NCBI GenBank assembly: GCA_965219965.1
Contig: OZ244796.1
Location: 186,001-250,000, forward strand
DNA length: 64,000 nucleotides
Source of the DNA: G965219965 sp965219965
Lineage (GTDB): Bacteria > Pseudomonadota > Alphaproteobacteria > RS24
Direction: 5' to 3'
In this document: piece by piece, positions 18,109 to 26,920 of the stretch
Numbering within the stretch: position 1 is the first letter of the stretch
Layout: every line of letters starts with the position of its first letter
Made by a program: the position numbers and the translations under genes
Notes under the pieces: model-generated
What the model was told of the DNA's origin: nothing
Seen by the model: the letters and a program-made list of their open reading frames with translations, nothing else
Database searches by the model: none

Positions 18109-19532
18109 ACGCGTCCCTGCCTTCAAATCCGAAATCTATCGGCACAGTGCATTTAGTCGGCATTGGTGGCATTGGCATGTCAGGCATTGCGGAGATTATG
18201 CATAATTTGGGTTATAAAATCCAAGGCTCCGATATGGTGCCTAATGCCAATGTGAAACGGCTACAAACAATGGGCATTGATGTTCAATGCGAGCATGATG
18301 GGGCGCATATTGTCAATGCTGAGCTTGTGGTTGTTTCTTCTGCTGTGAAAGATGACAATCCCGAATTAGTTGCAGCGCGTGACGCGCTTATTCCAATAGT
18401 ACGGCGGGCTGAAATGTTGGCCGAGCTGATGCGGCTGAAATATACAATCACCATTGCTGGCACACATGGTAAAACAACAACCACATCAATGGTCGCGGCC
18501 ATTTTAGACGGGGCAAATTTAGACCCAACGGTTATTAATGGCGGTATCATCAATGCCTATGGCACCAATGCGCGTTTGGGGGCGGGTGATTGGATGGTGG
18601 TGGAAGCCGATGAAAGCGATGGCACATTTGTACGCCTGCCTTCCACCTATGGGGTGATAACCAGCATTGACCCAGAACACCTTGATTATTATGGGAATTT
18701 TGACGCGCTGAAAAATGCTTTCCAACGCTATGTGGAAAATATCCCCTTTTACGGGGCGGTGATGATGTGCGTTGACCACCCTGAAGTGCAAGCCCTTATG
18801 GGGCGGGTGAGCGAAAGGCGTATGGTTAGCTATGGACTGTCGCCGCAAGCTGATATCCGCGCTGTTAATATTGAAACGCAAACCACAGTGACGCATTTTG
18901 ATTTGGAGCTAACCAATTTACGCAAAGAAGCATCGCGTACAATTACGGGCATGAAACTGCCTATGGTCGGCCAGCATAATTTGCAAAACGCGCTGGCGGC
19001 AATTGGTATTGGTTTTGAATTAGGCGCAAGTGAAAAGCAAATTAAAAAAGCATTAGCTAAATTTGGCGGGGTGAAACGCCGCTTTACCCATACAGGGAAT
19101 TGGCAGGGCGTGGATATTTATGATGATTACGCGCATCATCCAGTTGAAATTTCCGCCGTGTTAAGCAGTGCGCGGGCTGTGTCTAAGGGGCGGGTGATTG
19201 CCGTGGTGCAACCGCATCGCTATACGCGCCTGCGTGATTTATTTGACACCTTTTGTAGCTGTTTTAATGAAGCCGATAGCGTGATTATCGCACCAGTTTA
19301 TGAGGCGGGTGAACGCCCTATTGATGGCATTAATGCCAGCACTATGGCAGCGCAAATTCGCCAAAATGGCCACCGCGATGTGGTTACAATTGACGGGCCA
19401 GAAGAGCTGCCCGCTTTGGTGTGCGAAAAAGCCAGCGCGGGCGATGTGGTGCTGTGCATGGGCGCGGGCAGTATTAGCCTTTGGGCAGATAAATTGCCCG
19501 ATATTCTCAATGCAGATGGGGGTGCGCGATGA
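18105..19532 (+). CDS. murC: UDP-MurNAc:L-Ala ligase
   Basis: 475 aa cytoplasmic ligase adding L-alanine to UDP-MurNAc, the first step of stem peptide assembly. VHLVGIGGIGMSGIAEIM (UDP-binding), QGSDMVPN, SSAVKDDNPE, ATP loop TIAGTHGKTTTTSMVAAIL, VVEADESDGTFVRLP, SIDPEHLDYYGNF, RRFTHTG, YDDYAHHPVEISAVL and VQPHRYTRLRDL. The TGA overlaps the murB ATG (ATGA), as elsewhere in the cluster. Confidence 0.96.
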   Translation: MNASLPSNPKSIGTVHLVGIGGIGMSGIAEIMHNLGYKIQGSDMVPNANVKRLQTMGIDVQCEHDGAHIVNAELVVVSSAVKDDNPELVAARDALIPIVRRAEMLAELMRLKYTITIAGTHGKTTTTSMVAAILDGANLDPTVINGGIINAYGTNARLGAGDWMVVEADESDGTFVRLPSTYGVITSIDPEHLDYYGNFDALKNAFQRYVENIPFYGAVMMCVDHPEVQALMGRVSERRMVSYGLSPQADIRAVNIETQTTVTHFDLELTNLRKEASRTITGMKLPMVGQHNLQNALAAIGIGFELGASEKQIKKALAKFGGVKRRFTHTGNWQGVDIYDDYAHHPVEISAVLSSARAVSKGRVIAVVQPHRYTRLRDLFDTFCSCFNEADSVIIAPVYEAGERPIDGINASTMAAQIRQNGHRDVVTIDGPEELPALVCEKASAGDVVLCMGAGSISLWADKLPDILNADGGAR

Positions 19533-20515
19533 TTAAACGGCAAACCTCACCGCTTATGCATAATGCGCCCAGCTTTGGTCGCACGGATTTGCTTAGCCGT
19601 CTGCCAGAAGTGCAGGGCAAATATCGCCCCTGCGCTGTACTGGCCGATATGTGCTGGTTCGGCGTGGGCGGGGCGGCGGAAGTTTTGTTCACGCCCGCCA
19701 ATGCAGATGATTTGGCGCATTTCCTCAACGCAACACCACCCGATATACCCGTCAACATTTTGGGTGCGGGGTCTAATATTTTGGTACGCGATGGCGGCGT
19801 ATCGGGCGTGGTGATTAAGCTGGGGCGTGATTTTGGAAATATTGAATTTGATGATGCCCATGTGCTGACCGCAGGGGCGGCGGCACAAGATATGATGGTT
19901 GCTCGTGCGGCGGCCAAGCACGGGCTAGCGGGCGTTGAATTTTTCGCTGGTATTCCTGGCACAATAGGCGGCGCATTGGCAATGAATGCGGGTGCTTATG
20001 GTTGCCAAACGGCAGATTGTTTTATTTCTGCTGAGGGTTTTGATAGGCAGGGCAAGGCCTTGCATTTAAGCAAGAATGATATGAGCTTTGCTTATCGTCA
20101 AAACGGGTTGGGTGAAGATGTGTTTTTCACTTCCGCTTGCTTTGCTTTGCAGCCAGGTAATGCAGATGACATTGCTCGCCGCATGGCAGAAATTACAAAT
20201 GCGCGACAAAACACTCAGCCTGTTAAAACACGCACGGGTGGCAGCACTTTCCGCAATCCCGATGGCACGAAACCAGACGGAGTGAAGGCATGGCAGCTTA
20301 TAGACAAGGCGGGTTGTCGCGGCTTGCGCCAAGGTGGCGCACAAATATCTGAGCAGCATTGCAATTTTATGGTCAATGATGGCACAGCCACAGCCAGCGA
20401 TTTGGAAATGCTGGGTGAAACAGTGCGGGAAAAAGTCATGGCCGAAACAGGCATCGCATTGGATTGGGAAATCAAACGCATAGGGCAATTTTTAGTAGAG
20501 GGAGAGGGCGCATGA
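19529..20515 (+). CDS. murB: UDP-N-acetylenolpyruvoylglucosamine reductase
   Basis: 328 aa FAD enzyme reducing UDP-GlcNAc-enolpyruvate to UDP-MurNAc with NADPH. FAD-binding features: LADMCWFGVGGAAEVLF, NILGAGSNILVRDGGVSGVV, EFFAGIPGTIGGALAMNAGAYG, and FAYRQNGLGEDVF. The catalytic C-terminal domain shows GGSTFRNPDG (catalytic Ser), AWQLIDKAGCRGLRQGGAQISEQHCNFMVN and EKVMAETGIALDWEIKRIG. No extra loop; a type I MurB. ATGA overlap with ddl. Confidence 0.95.
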   Translation: MIKRQTSPLMHNAPSFGRTDLLSRLPEVQGKYRPCAVLADMCWFGVGGAAEVLFTPANADDLAHFLNATPPDIPVNILGAGSNILVRDGGVSGVVIKLGRDFGNIEFDDAHVLTAGAAAQDMMVARAAAKHGLAGVEFFAGIPGTIGGALAMNAGAYGCQTADCFISAEGFDRQGKALHLSKNDMSFAYRQNGLGEDVFFTSACFALQPGNADDIARRMAEITNARQNTQPVKTRTGGSTFRNPDGTKPDGVKAWQLIDKAGCRGLRQGGAQISEQHCNFMVNDGTATASDLEMLGETVREKVMAETGIALDWEIKRIGQFLVEGEGA

Positions 20516-21396
20516 CACATATTGCAGTGTTAATGGGTGGCTGGTCGCCTGAACGGGAAATAAGCCTGCTATCGGGGAAAAATTGCGCCGATGCTTTACG
20601 CGAATTGGGCTATCAAGTTAGCGAGCTAGATGCAGGACGTGATATGGCACAAAAGCTGGCCACGCTTCAGCCAGATATGGTGTTTAATGCTTTGCACGGC
20701 ATTGGCGGCGAAGATGGCACAGTGCAAGGCGTGCTGGAAGTTTTGGATTTGCCTTATACCCATTCGGGTGTTTTGGCATCGGCTTTGGCCATGGATAAAA
20801 TAAAAGCCAAGCAATTTTTTGCCGATGCGGGTTTGAATATCGCCACGCATAAGTCCATCACAAAACCGCTTAAGGGTCAGCACCCTTTGCCGCGCCCTTA
20901 TGTTATTAAGCCGGTTAATCAAGGGTCAAGTGTTGGTGTGTTTATGATTGGCGAAGGTGATGATGTGCCATCTGATTTGGGCGATGGGGCATTTATGGCC
21001 GAGCAATTTATCCCAGGCCGTGAAATGACTTGCGCCGTAATGGGCGAGCATGCATTGGGCGTGATGGAAATTATACCCGCAGAAGGATTTTACGATTATA
21101 GCGCGAAATATAAAACACCTGCCGCTGAGCATATTATGCCTGCCCCGATTGATGAGGCTTTGCGTGAAGAAATTCGTCATGCGGCATTGACGGCGCATCA
21201 AGTGCTTGGTTGTCGCGGCATTACGCGCACGGATTTTAGAATAGATGAGGGCGGCAAGGGCGTTGTTGTGCTGGAAATTAACACCCAGCCGGGCATGACG
21301 TCCATGTCGCTTGTGCCAGAAATTGCCGCGCATGAAGGCATTGATTATGGCGCATTAGTGCGCTGGATGGTGGAGGATGCGTCATGCCAAAGATAA
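20512..21396 (+). CDS. ddl: D-alanine--D-alanine ligase
   Basis: 294 aa ATP-grasp ligase making D-Ala-D-Ala for MurF. IAVLMGGWSPEREISLLSG at the N-terminus, NALHGIGGEDGTVQGVLE, PYTHSGVLASALAMDK, PYVIKPVNQGSSVGV (ATP-grasp lysine), YSAKYK, CRGITRTDFRID, and ENTQPGMTSMSLVPE-like EINTQPGMTSMSLVPEIA. I start at 20512 (MTHIAVLMGG), which overlaps the murB stop as ATGA; an in-frame ATG 48 bp upstream lies wholly within murB and adds no homology. Its end overlaps ftsQ by 13 bp. Confidence 0.95.
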   Translation: MTHIAVLMGGWSPEREISLLSGKNCADALRELGYQVSELDAGRDMAQKLATLQPDMVFNALHGIGGEDGTVQGVLEVLDLPYTHSGVLASALAMDKIKAKQFFADAGLNIATHKSITKPLKGQHPLPRPYVIKPVNQGSSVGVFMIGEGDDVPSDLGDGAFMAEQFIPGREMTCAVMGEHALGVMEIIPAEGFYDYSAKYKTPAAEHIMPAPIDEALREEIRHAALTAHQVLGCRGITRTDFRIDEGGKGVVVLEINTQPGMTSMSLVPEIAAHEGIDYGALVRWMVEDASCQR

Positions 21397-22256
21397 AACA
21401 AAGTATCCGTTATCTATTTGTCGTGCCTATCAAGCTATTGGCTTTATTTATCCGTCTGTTACAGAAAGGAAAATGGGGTTTGCTCACTGGATTGGTGATT
21501 TTAACAGCCTTTATGCTGGTCGGGCTACATTTGCATGGCAGTTTAGACAAAATCAAACAGACCGCGCTTGGCAAAATGCATATTTTGTTGAGTCAATCTG
21601 GTTTGGCATTGGAGAATGTCACCATTGAGGGGCGGCATCACACAATACGCGGTCATTTGGAATCGGCGCTGAATATATATCGTGGCCAATCCATATTTTC
21701 TTTTGACTTAGCACAAATGCAAACCCGCCTTGAAGCTCTGCCTTGGGTAAAAGCAGCTATGGTGCGGCGGATTCTGCCTGATCATTTGCATGTGCAACTC
21801 ATAGAGCGCGAAGCCTTAGCGCGTTATGAGGAAAATGGGCGCATTTATTTGATTGATGCGGAGGGTGTGAAAATTATCGCGCCCATTCCGCCCGCCTATG
21901 CTAGTTTGCCCATCTTTAAGGGCGGCAAAAGCAATATATATGCCCGTGATTTGCTCACCTTGCTGGCCGATTATCCAGCAGTAGAAACGCTTTTTGCAGG
22001 CGCGGAACGGTTTAGCGATAGACGCTGGACATTGCATCTGAACCATGGCGGGCAAATTCATTTACCCGCCGAAGAGCCGCGCAAGGCTTTGGATTTGCTC
22101 ACTGAAATGCAGGCTGAAAAAGAGGTCTTGACCCTTAAAGGCCATGCTATTGATTTGCGTTTGGGCAATCGGGTGATGATACGCCCGCTTGGTTTGCCCA
22201 CACCCACACCCGACCCACAAACTTTACGCCATATTGGCGGGGAGTTCGGCGCATGA
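21384..22256 (+). CDS. ftsQ: Cell division protein FtsQ
   Basis: 290 aa bitopic protein of the divisome linking early and late proteins (FtsQLB). A basic N-terminus leads to a membrane helix at about residues 33-50 (GLLTGLVILTAFMLVGLHL). The POTRA domain covers about 75-150, with GQSIFSFDLAQMQTRLEALPWVKAAMVRRILPDHLHVQLIERE split across its strands (residues about 93-135). The beta domain follows with ALARYEENGRIYLIDAEGV and a C-terminal DLRLGNRVMIRPL. ATGA overlap with ftsA. Confidence 0.9.
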   Translation: MPKIKQSIRYLFVVPIKLLALFIRLLQKGKWGLLTGLVILTAFMLVGLHLHGSLDKIKQTALGKMHILLSQSGLALENVTIEGRHHTIRGHLESALNIYRGQSIFSFDLAQMQTRLEALPWVKAAMVRRILPDHLHVQLIEREALARYEENGRIYLIDAEGVKIIAPIPPAYASLPIFKGGKSNIYARDLLTLLADYPAVETLFAGAERFSDRRWTLHLNHGGQIHLPAEEPRKALDLLTEMQAEKEVLTLKGHAIDLRLGNRVMIRPLGLPTPTPDPQTLRHIGGEFGA

Positions 22257-23563
22257 ATCAGAATCTTCCCGCCCGTCAGTTCCAATCGCGCAATTCATTA
22301 TTGTCGCCGACACGCCATAGCATTATTGGCGCGTTGGATATTGGCACGAGCAAAATCACCTGCTTCATTGCCCAAGCCCCCGATGATACTTCGGGGCGGC
22401 TGATGCAAATTAAAGGCGTCGGCTATCACCCGTCGGCGGGCTTTAAGGCGGGCGTTGTTATAGATATGGGCGCGGCAGAAAAATCTATCCGCACGGCGGT
22501 GGATAAAGCCGAACGCATGGCCGATGTGAAAGTAGAAAATATTTATGTCGGCATGTCGGCGGCGGGTTTGCAAAGCCATACATTTAATGCCGAAATCCCG
22601 CTTAATGGTTTGCCCGTTGATGATGCGATTTTGAAAGCCGCCTTGCAACGCGCTTATGACGAATGTTTGGGCGATGATGTAGAGCCTTTGCATGTCATAC
22701 CTGTGAGCTACAGAATTGACGGCAAAATAGCAGTTAAAGACCCACGCGGCATGTTTGGCGATATGTTGCAAGTTACCACCCATGCCATGACCACCCCCGC
22801 CGCGCCTGTGCGTAACCTATTGGCTTGTATCAATAAATGCCATTTGAAAATAGAAAGCCTTGTTGCGACCCCCTATGCCAGTGCATTGGCCTGCTTGATG
22901 CAAGATGAAATGGATTTAGGCGTGCTAGCGGTGGATATGGGCAGTGCGACAACTTCTTTCACCGTGTTTCAGGAATCCGCGCCTATTCATACGGGCATTA
23001 TTCCAGTTGGCGGTTATCAAATTACCCGCGATATATCTGTCGGGCTGGATATTTCTTTAGAAGATGCTGAACGCATTAAAATCGTACAAGGCAGTGCTTT
23101 GGCTGATTCGAATACGCATGAAGAAAGTTTTGATGTGCTGCCCTTAGGCGAAAAAGGCGCAAGCGGGGCGCAAAGCATAGACCGTTCCATGCTATCGCGC
23201 ATTATTCGCGCTCGCTTTGAAGAAATTATGGAAATGCTTAACATCCGTTTGAACAATACGAAGCTGTCGCAATTTGCTGGCCGCAAATTAGTGCTTACTG
23301 GCGGCGGCGCACGGCTCAATGGCGCAAAGGAAGTCGCCGCCCATGTGCTGGACAAGCAGGTTCGCATTGGTACACCGACGCGTTTTACGGGTCTGCCAGA
23401 ATCGGCAAGTGGCCCAGACTTTTCCGCCGCAAGTGGCCTCGTGGCCTATGCGTATCGTGAGAATCAGTTTGATTTAGCCCCGCAACGGGTGGGCAAATTA
23501 ACCGCGCTTTTGAGGCATGACCGATTGGGTCGTCTCGGAAGCTGGCTGAAGAGGAATATTTGA
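22253..23563 (+). CDS. ftsA: Cell division protein FtsA
   Basis: 436 aa actin-like ATPase that tethers FtsZ to the membrane. Actin-fold phosphate loop IGALDIGTSKITCFIAQ; the 1C domain region follows (VGYHPSAGFKAGVVIDM, KVENIYVGMSAAG); GVLAVDMGSATTSFTVF is the phosphate-2 region and LVLTGGGARLNGAKEVA the adenosine motif. The last residues (LGRLGSWLKRNI) form an amphipathic membrane-targeting helix. 197 bp separate it from ftsZ, the longest gap inside the dcw cluster. Confidence 0.95.
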   Translation: MNQNLPARQFQSRNSLLSPTRHSIIGALDIGTSKITCFIAQAPDDTSGRLMQIKGVGYHPSAGFKAGVVIDMGAAEKSIRTAVDKAERMADVKVENIYVGMSAAGLQSHTFNAEIPLNGLPVDDAILKAALQRAYDECLGDDVEPLHVIPVSYRIDGKIAVKDPRGMFGDMLQVTTHAMTTPAAPVRNLLACINKCHLKIESLVATPYASALACLMQDEMDLGVLAVDMGSATTSFTVFQESAPIHTGIIPVGGYQITRDISVGLDISLEDAERIKIVQGSALADSNTHEESFDVLPLGEKGASGAQSIDRSMLSRIIRARFEEIMEMLNIRLNNTKLSQFAGRKLVLTGGGARLNGAKEVAAHVLDKQVRIGTPTRFTGLPESASGPDFSAASGLVAYAYRENQFDLAPQRVGKLTALLRHDRLGRLGSWLKRNI

Positions 23564-23712
23564 GATGTCGGAGCAGAGCGTAAATTTCATGTCTGCCCCT
23601 TCAGGTGATGCACACCGCATCGCCATAAACGGGTCGTATGACCCAAAACAGAACGTCCATGCGTCATGGATCGAGTCATTTCATTGGGAAATGGCGGGCG
23701 TATGGGCAAAAT

Positions 23713-23746
23713 ATTCGGCGATGTGTTTGCTTAAAAATCGCCGAAT
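23713..23746 (+). promoter_or_regulatory. Perfect inverted repeat before the ftsZ ribosome-binding site
   Basis: ATTCGGCGAT at 23713-23722 is repeated inverted as ATCGCCGAAT at 23737-23746, with a 14-nt A/T-rich loop. The Shine-Dalgarno AAAGGAG begins 2-3 nt later (23748-23754) and the ftsZ ATG is at 23761. It could be an operator or an mRNA hairpin that masks or exposes the ribosome site. Seen directly; function unknown. Confidence 0.6.
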
Positions 23747-23760
23747 GAAAGGAGAAAATT

Positions 23761-25560
23761 ATGAGTATCCAATTAACCGTTCCTCCTAGGAAGGAACTAA
23801 AACCGCGTATAACAGTTATTGGTGTCGGCGGTGCTGGCGGCAATGCTGTTAACAATATGATAAAGGCAGGGCTTGAAGGCGTTGACTTTGTGGTGGCCAA
23901 TACAGATGCACAAGCACTGGCTGGCAGCCATGCAGAACGGCGAATTCAAATGGGCGCACAGCTTACCGAAGGGCTGGGCGCAGGTTCTGACCCATCCATT
24001 GGTAGCCAAGCGGCCGAAGAGGCTATGGCTGAAATTGTTGATCAAATCCAAGGTTCGCATATGGTCTTTGTGACCGCGGGCATGGGTGGTGGCACGGGTA
24101 CAGGAGCCGCGCCCATCATTGCTCGTGCTTGTCGTGAGCAGGGGATTTTGACCATTGGCGTTGTCACCAAACCATTCGAGTTTGAAGGTCCACGGCGTAT
24201 GCGTGCGGCTGATGCGGGCATTGAGGAATTAACCCGCGCAGTTGATACGCTTATCATCATTCCAAACCAGAATTTGTTCCGCGTTGCTAATGAACAAACT
24301 GGTTTTGTAGAGGCTTTTGCCATTGCTGATGAGGTCTTACATTCAGGCGTGTCCAGCGTCACGGATTTAATGACTAAGCCAGGACTTATCAATCTTGATT
24401 TTGCCGATGTCAAAATGGTCATGAATGAAATGGGCAAAGCGATGATGGGAACAGGCGAAGGCCAAGGCGAAAACCGTGCTATTGAAGCGGCTGAAGCGGC
24501 CATAGCCAATCCATTGCTGGAAGATGATTCCATGCAAGGCGCAACCGGTGTGCTGATTAATATCACTGGCGGTGAGGATATGACGCTTTATGAGGTGGAC
24601 GAAGCAGCCAATCGCATTAAACGCGAAGTTTATAGCGATGCCAATATCATCATTGGGGCTATTTTTGACGAAAGCCTTGAAGGGATAATGCGTGTTTCTG
24701 TTGTTGCAACGGGCATTGCCAGCGATGATGTGGAACAGGAAGTGGACACCACGCCACGTGTCGTGCATTTGGCTACGCCAACGCCAGACATAGACGCGCT
24801 CAGTCCTGAGCCTGCCGCCCAGGCGACGGGGGAAGCGGAAATGGCACCCATGCCTGCCGCCCCGCAAGTGGGGGCTGAGGCTGGGCAAGGTGTGGATGAA
24901 GCGGAAGCCAAGCCAGATATGCCAGACTTTTTGGCACCACCCGTCCGTCCACAGCCTGGTCTTCTGCCGCGCCGTAAGCAATCCTTCATTGACCGTGTTT
25001 TGCGCGGGCGTAAAGAGGAGGATGACCCTAAGGCACAGCAAAAGCCTGCTGAGGAATCATCTGCTGCTTCTATGGACGCACCCCCTGCACAGGAAACACC
25101 ACCTGTGCCAGAGGCCGCACCAGAATCGGTAGAGGAGTCGTATCAACCTCATCAACCCATAACGGGCGATGAGGCCATGCCGTTGGATTTTGAGGACACG
25201 CCAGAAAGTAAACCGGCCGTGGCCGAAACCGATTCAACACCAAGTATGGGCGATACGGCACAGGCCTCGCAGGCCGAGCAGGGTGATTTGCCAGAGCTGG
25301 TTGAAGTGGTTTTGGATGAGGATAAAGAGCCAAGCAGGCTCGTACCAGAAACCACCGCACAGGCACCAGTGCCACAAATAGAAGCCGAAGCTGAACCACA
25401 AGCTGAAGCAGAAATATCACAGGCGGCAGACGAATCAGTTGCTGTGAGTGATGTGGCCGAATCGACTCAGCCCGTGCAAACAACCATGCAGTCAAGCCCG
25501 TCATCGGGTGGTCTGGATGATGCCCAGCTTGATATACCGGCTTTTCTCCGCCGTAATTGA
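23761..25560 (+). CDS. ftsZ: Cell division GTPase FtsZ, with long C-terminal linker
   Basis: 599 aa tubulin homologue forming the Z ring. GTP-binding parts: GVGGAGGNAVNNMI (T1), NTDAQAL, tubulin signature GGGTGTGAAPIIA (about 109-121), and NLDFADVKMVM. The globular core ends near residue 330. A disordered linker of about 240 residues, rich in Ala, Pro, Glu and Asp, follows, then the conserved C-terminal peptide LDIPAFLRRN that binds FtsA and other partners. E. coli FtsZ is 383 aa; long linkers are common in alphaproteobacteria. ATG is preceded by AAAGGAG. A hairpin follows the stop. Confidence 0.97.
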   Translation: MSIQLTVPPRKELKPRITVIGVGGAGGNAVNNMIKAGLEGVDFVVANTDAQALAGSHAERRIQMGAQLTEGLGAGSDPSIGSQAAEEAMAEIVDQIQGSHMVFVTAGMGGGTGTGAAPIIARACREQGILTIGVVTKPFEFEGPRRMRAADAGIEELTRAVDTLIIIPNQNLFRVANEQTGFVEAFAIADEVLHSGVSSVTDLMTKPGLINLDFADVKMVMNEMGKAMMGTGEGQGENRAIEAAEAAIANPLLEDDSMQGATGVLINITGGEDMTLYEVDEAANRIKREVYSDANIIIGAIFDESLEGIMRVSVVATGIASDDVEQEVDTTPRVVHLATPTPDIDALSPEPAAQATGEAEMAPMPAAPQVGAEAGQGVDEAEAKPDMPDFLAPPVRPQPGLLPRRKQSFIDRVLRGRKEEDDPKAQQKPAEESSAASMDAPPAQETPPVPEAAPESVEESYQPHQPITGDEAMPLDFEDTPESKPAVAETDSTPSMGDTAQASQAEQGDLPELVEVVLDEDKEPSRLVPETTAQAPVPQIEAEAEPQAEAEISQAADESVAVSDVAESTQPVQTTMQSSPSSGGLDDAQLDIPAFLRRN

Positions 25561-25874
25561 TAGCGCACCCCGAACAAACCCTTCTGGCCCGATCCGCCAG
25601 AAGGGTTGACGGGGCTGTTTTCCACGCTTTTCCAGCGTTTTTCGGCATTTTCTCCCGCACGCCACAAATGGGCTGGCCAGCTGTGGCTATAATGGCGCAA
25701 ATGCCCGCCAGACAAGTCAAAGCCCGTAATAATGGGTAACAAAGTGTTATTTGTCGCGCCCCGCCGATTTTCTTAAAACATGCTTAGAGAAAAAGGTTCA
25801 ATCACATTTTCGTGGCGCGTTTTCGTATCACCTTTTTGTGAAGAATTTTTAGAGAGATGTGAGGATTTTGGGAT
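25561..25874. other. ftsZ-lpxC intergenic region
   Basis: 314 bp without a convincing gene. It holds the 12-bp-stem hairpin at 25577-25607. The second half is A/T-richer and probably carries the lpxC promoter, but I see no clear -35/-10 pair. The lpxC start is preceded by AGAGATGTGAGG. Confidence 0.6.
25577..25607 (+). terminator. Hairpin after ftsZ, probable terminator
   Basis: AACCCTTCTGGC (25577-25588) pairs perfectly with GCCAGAAGGGTT (25596-25607) around a 7-nt loop, 16 nt after the ftsZ stop. The stem is strong (12 bp) but no T run follows directly (GACGGGG then CTGTTTTCC), so it may be an mRNA 3' stabiliser or act with Rho. Confidence 0.55.
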
Positions 25875-26852
25875 ATGGCACCGCCAGCAACATTGGCTCA
25901 AATGCATCAGCGTTTCGCCCCCGTTCCGATTGGGGAGCTGGTGCCGTGCGGCATTTTGCAGCGCACCATTGCCGCGCCCTTTACCTGTTCAGGCATTGGC
26001 CTGCATAGTGGGGCAGATGTGTCTGTCACGCTTAAACCCGCCCCCGCCAATAGTGGGGTCGTTTTCGTACGCACCGATATTGAAAATAAAGAAGAAGCCT
26101 GCATACCTGCTTTGTTTGCCCATGTGTGTCAGGTGACTTTGTGTTCAGTTATCGGCAATAGTTTTGGCCATACTGTTGGTACGGTGGAGCATTTAATGGC
26201 CGCGCTTTCTGGCACGGGTATTGATAATGTGCTGGTTGAAATTGACGGGCCAGAAGTACCCGTTATGGATGGCAGTTCGCAGGCTTTTGTGAATATGATT
26301 CATGAGGTCGGCACTAAAAAACTCAACGAGTCGCGCCGTATGATACGCATTACACGCCCTGTGCGGGTTGAAGATGGCGATAAATTTTGCGAACTTCTGC
26401 CTGATAGAGGCTGTATTTTTGAAGTGAATATTGACTTCAAAAATCCGCGCATTGGCAAACAGGCCGCCATTATGGATTTGGCGGCAGATGAGTTTTGCGA
26501 TGATTTCGCCCAAGCACGCACTTTTGGCATGTTGGAAGAAGTCCAAGCCATGCACGCCGCTGGGCTGGCACTGGGCGGTTCGCTGGAAAATGCCGTTGTG
26601 CTGGATGGTGAAGATGTCCTCAATGAGGACGGCTTGCGGAGTGAAGATGAATTTGTCCGCCATAAATTGTTAGATGCGGTGGGTGATCTTTATTTGGCGG
26701 GTTTGCGTATTATCGGCAAATATCATGGCGTTAAATCTGGCCACGCCCTGCATAATAAGCTCCTCCACGCGCTATTCTCACGCCCCGATGCGTTTGAAAT
26801 TGTGTCTCTGGCCAAAGAGCCGCAATTGGCGGCTTTGGCGGCGGCTGAATAG
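25875..26852 (+). CDS. lpxC: UDP-3-O-acyl-N-acetylglucosamine deacetylase
   Basis: 325 aa zinc deacetylase, the committed step of lipid A synthesis. QRTIAAPFTCSGIGLHSGADVSVTLKP (residues about 29-55) is the N-terminal fold; zinc ligands lie in TVEHLMAAL (His) and FVRHKLLDAVGDLYL (His and Asp); catalytic region DGSSQAFV and RTFGMLEEV; SGHALHNKLLHAL contains the catalytic His. The short lead MAPPATLAQMHQRF is not conserved; ATG at 25905 is an alternative. Expected position after ftsZ in this order. Confidence 0.95.
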   Translation: MAPPATLAQMHQRFAPVPIGELVPCGILQRTIAAPFTCSGIGLHSGADVSVTLKPAPANSGVVFVRTDIENKEEACIPALFAHVCQVTLCSVIGNSFGHTVGTVEHLMAALSGTGIDNVLVEIDGPEVPVMDGSSQAFVNMIHEVGTKKLNESRRMIRITRPVRVEDGDKFCELLPDRGCIFEVNIDFKNPRIGKQAAIMDLAADEFCDDFAQARTFGMLEEVQAMHAAGLALGGSLENAVVLDGEDVLNEDGLRSEDEFVRHKLLDAVGDLYLAGLRIIGKYHGVKSGHALHNKLLHALFSRPDAFEIVSLAKEPQLAALAAAE

Positions 26853-26920
26853 CAGCCAAATTTTTCCCTTTTTGTTTTCTATACTTGCAATCGGGCTGAA
26901 ATAAAGCCAAAGTCCCGCTT

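Noticed and set aside
23565..23789. 74-codon frame starting one base after the ftsA stop
   Set aside because: No ribosome site of its own beyond the ftsA end, no recognisable protein features, and it overlaps the ftsZ start in another frame. The stretch is better read as the ftsZ leader with its inverted repeat.
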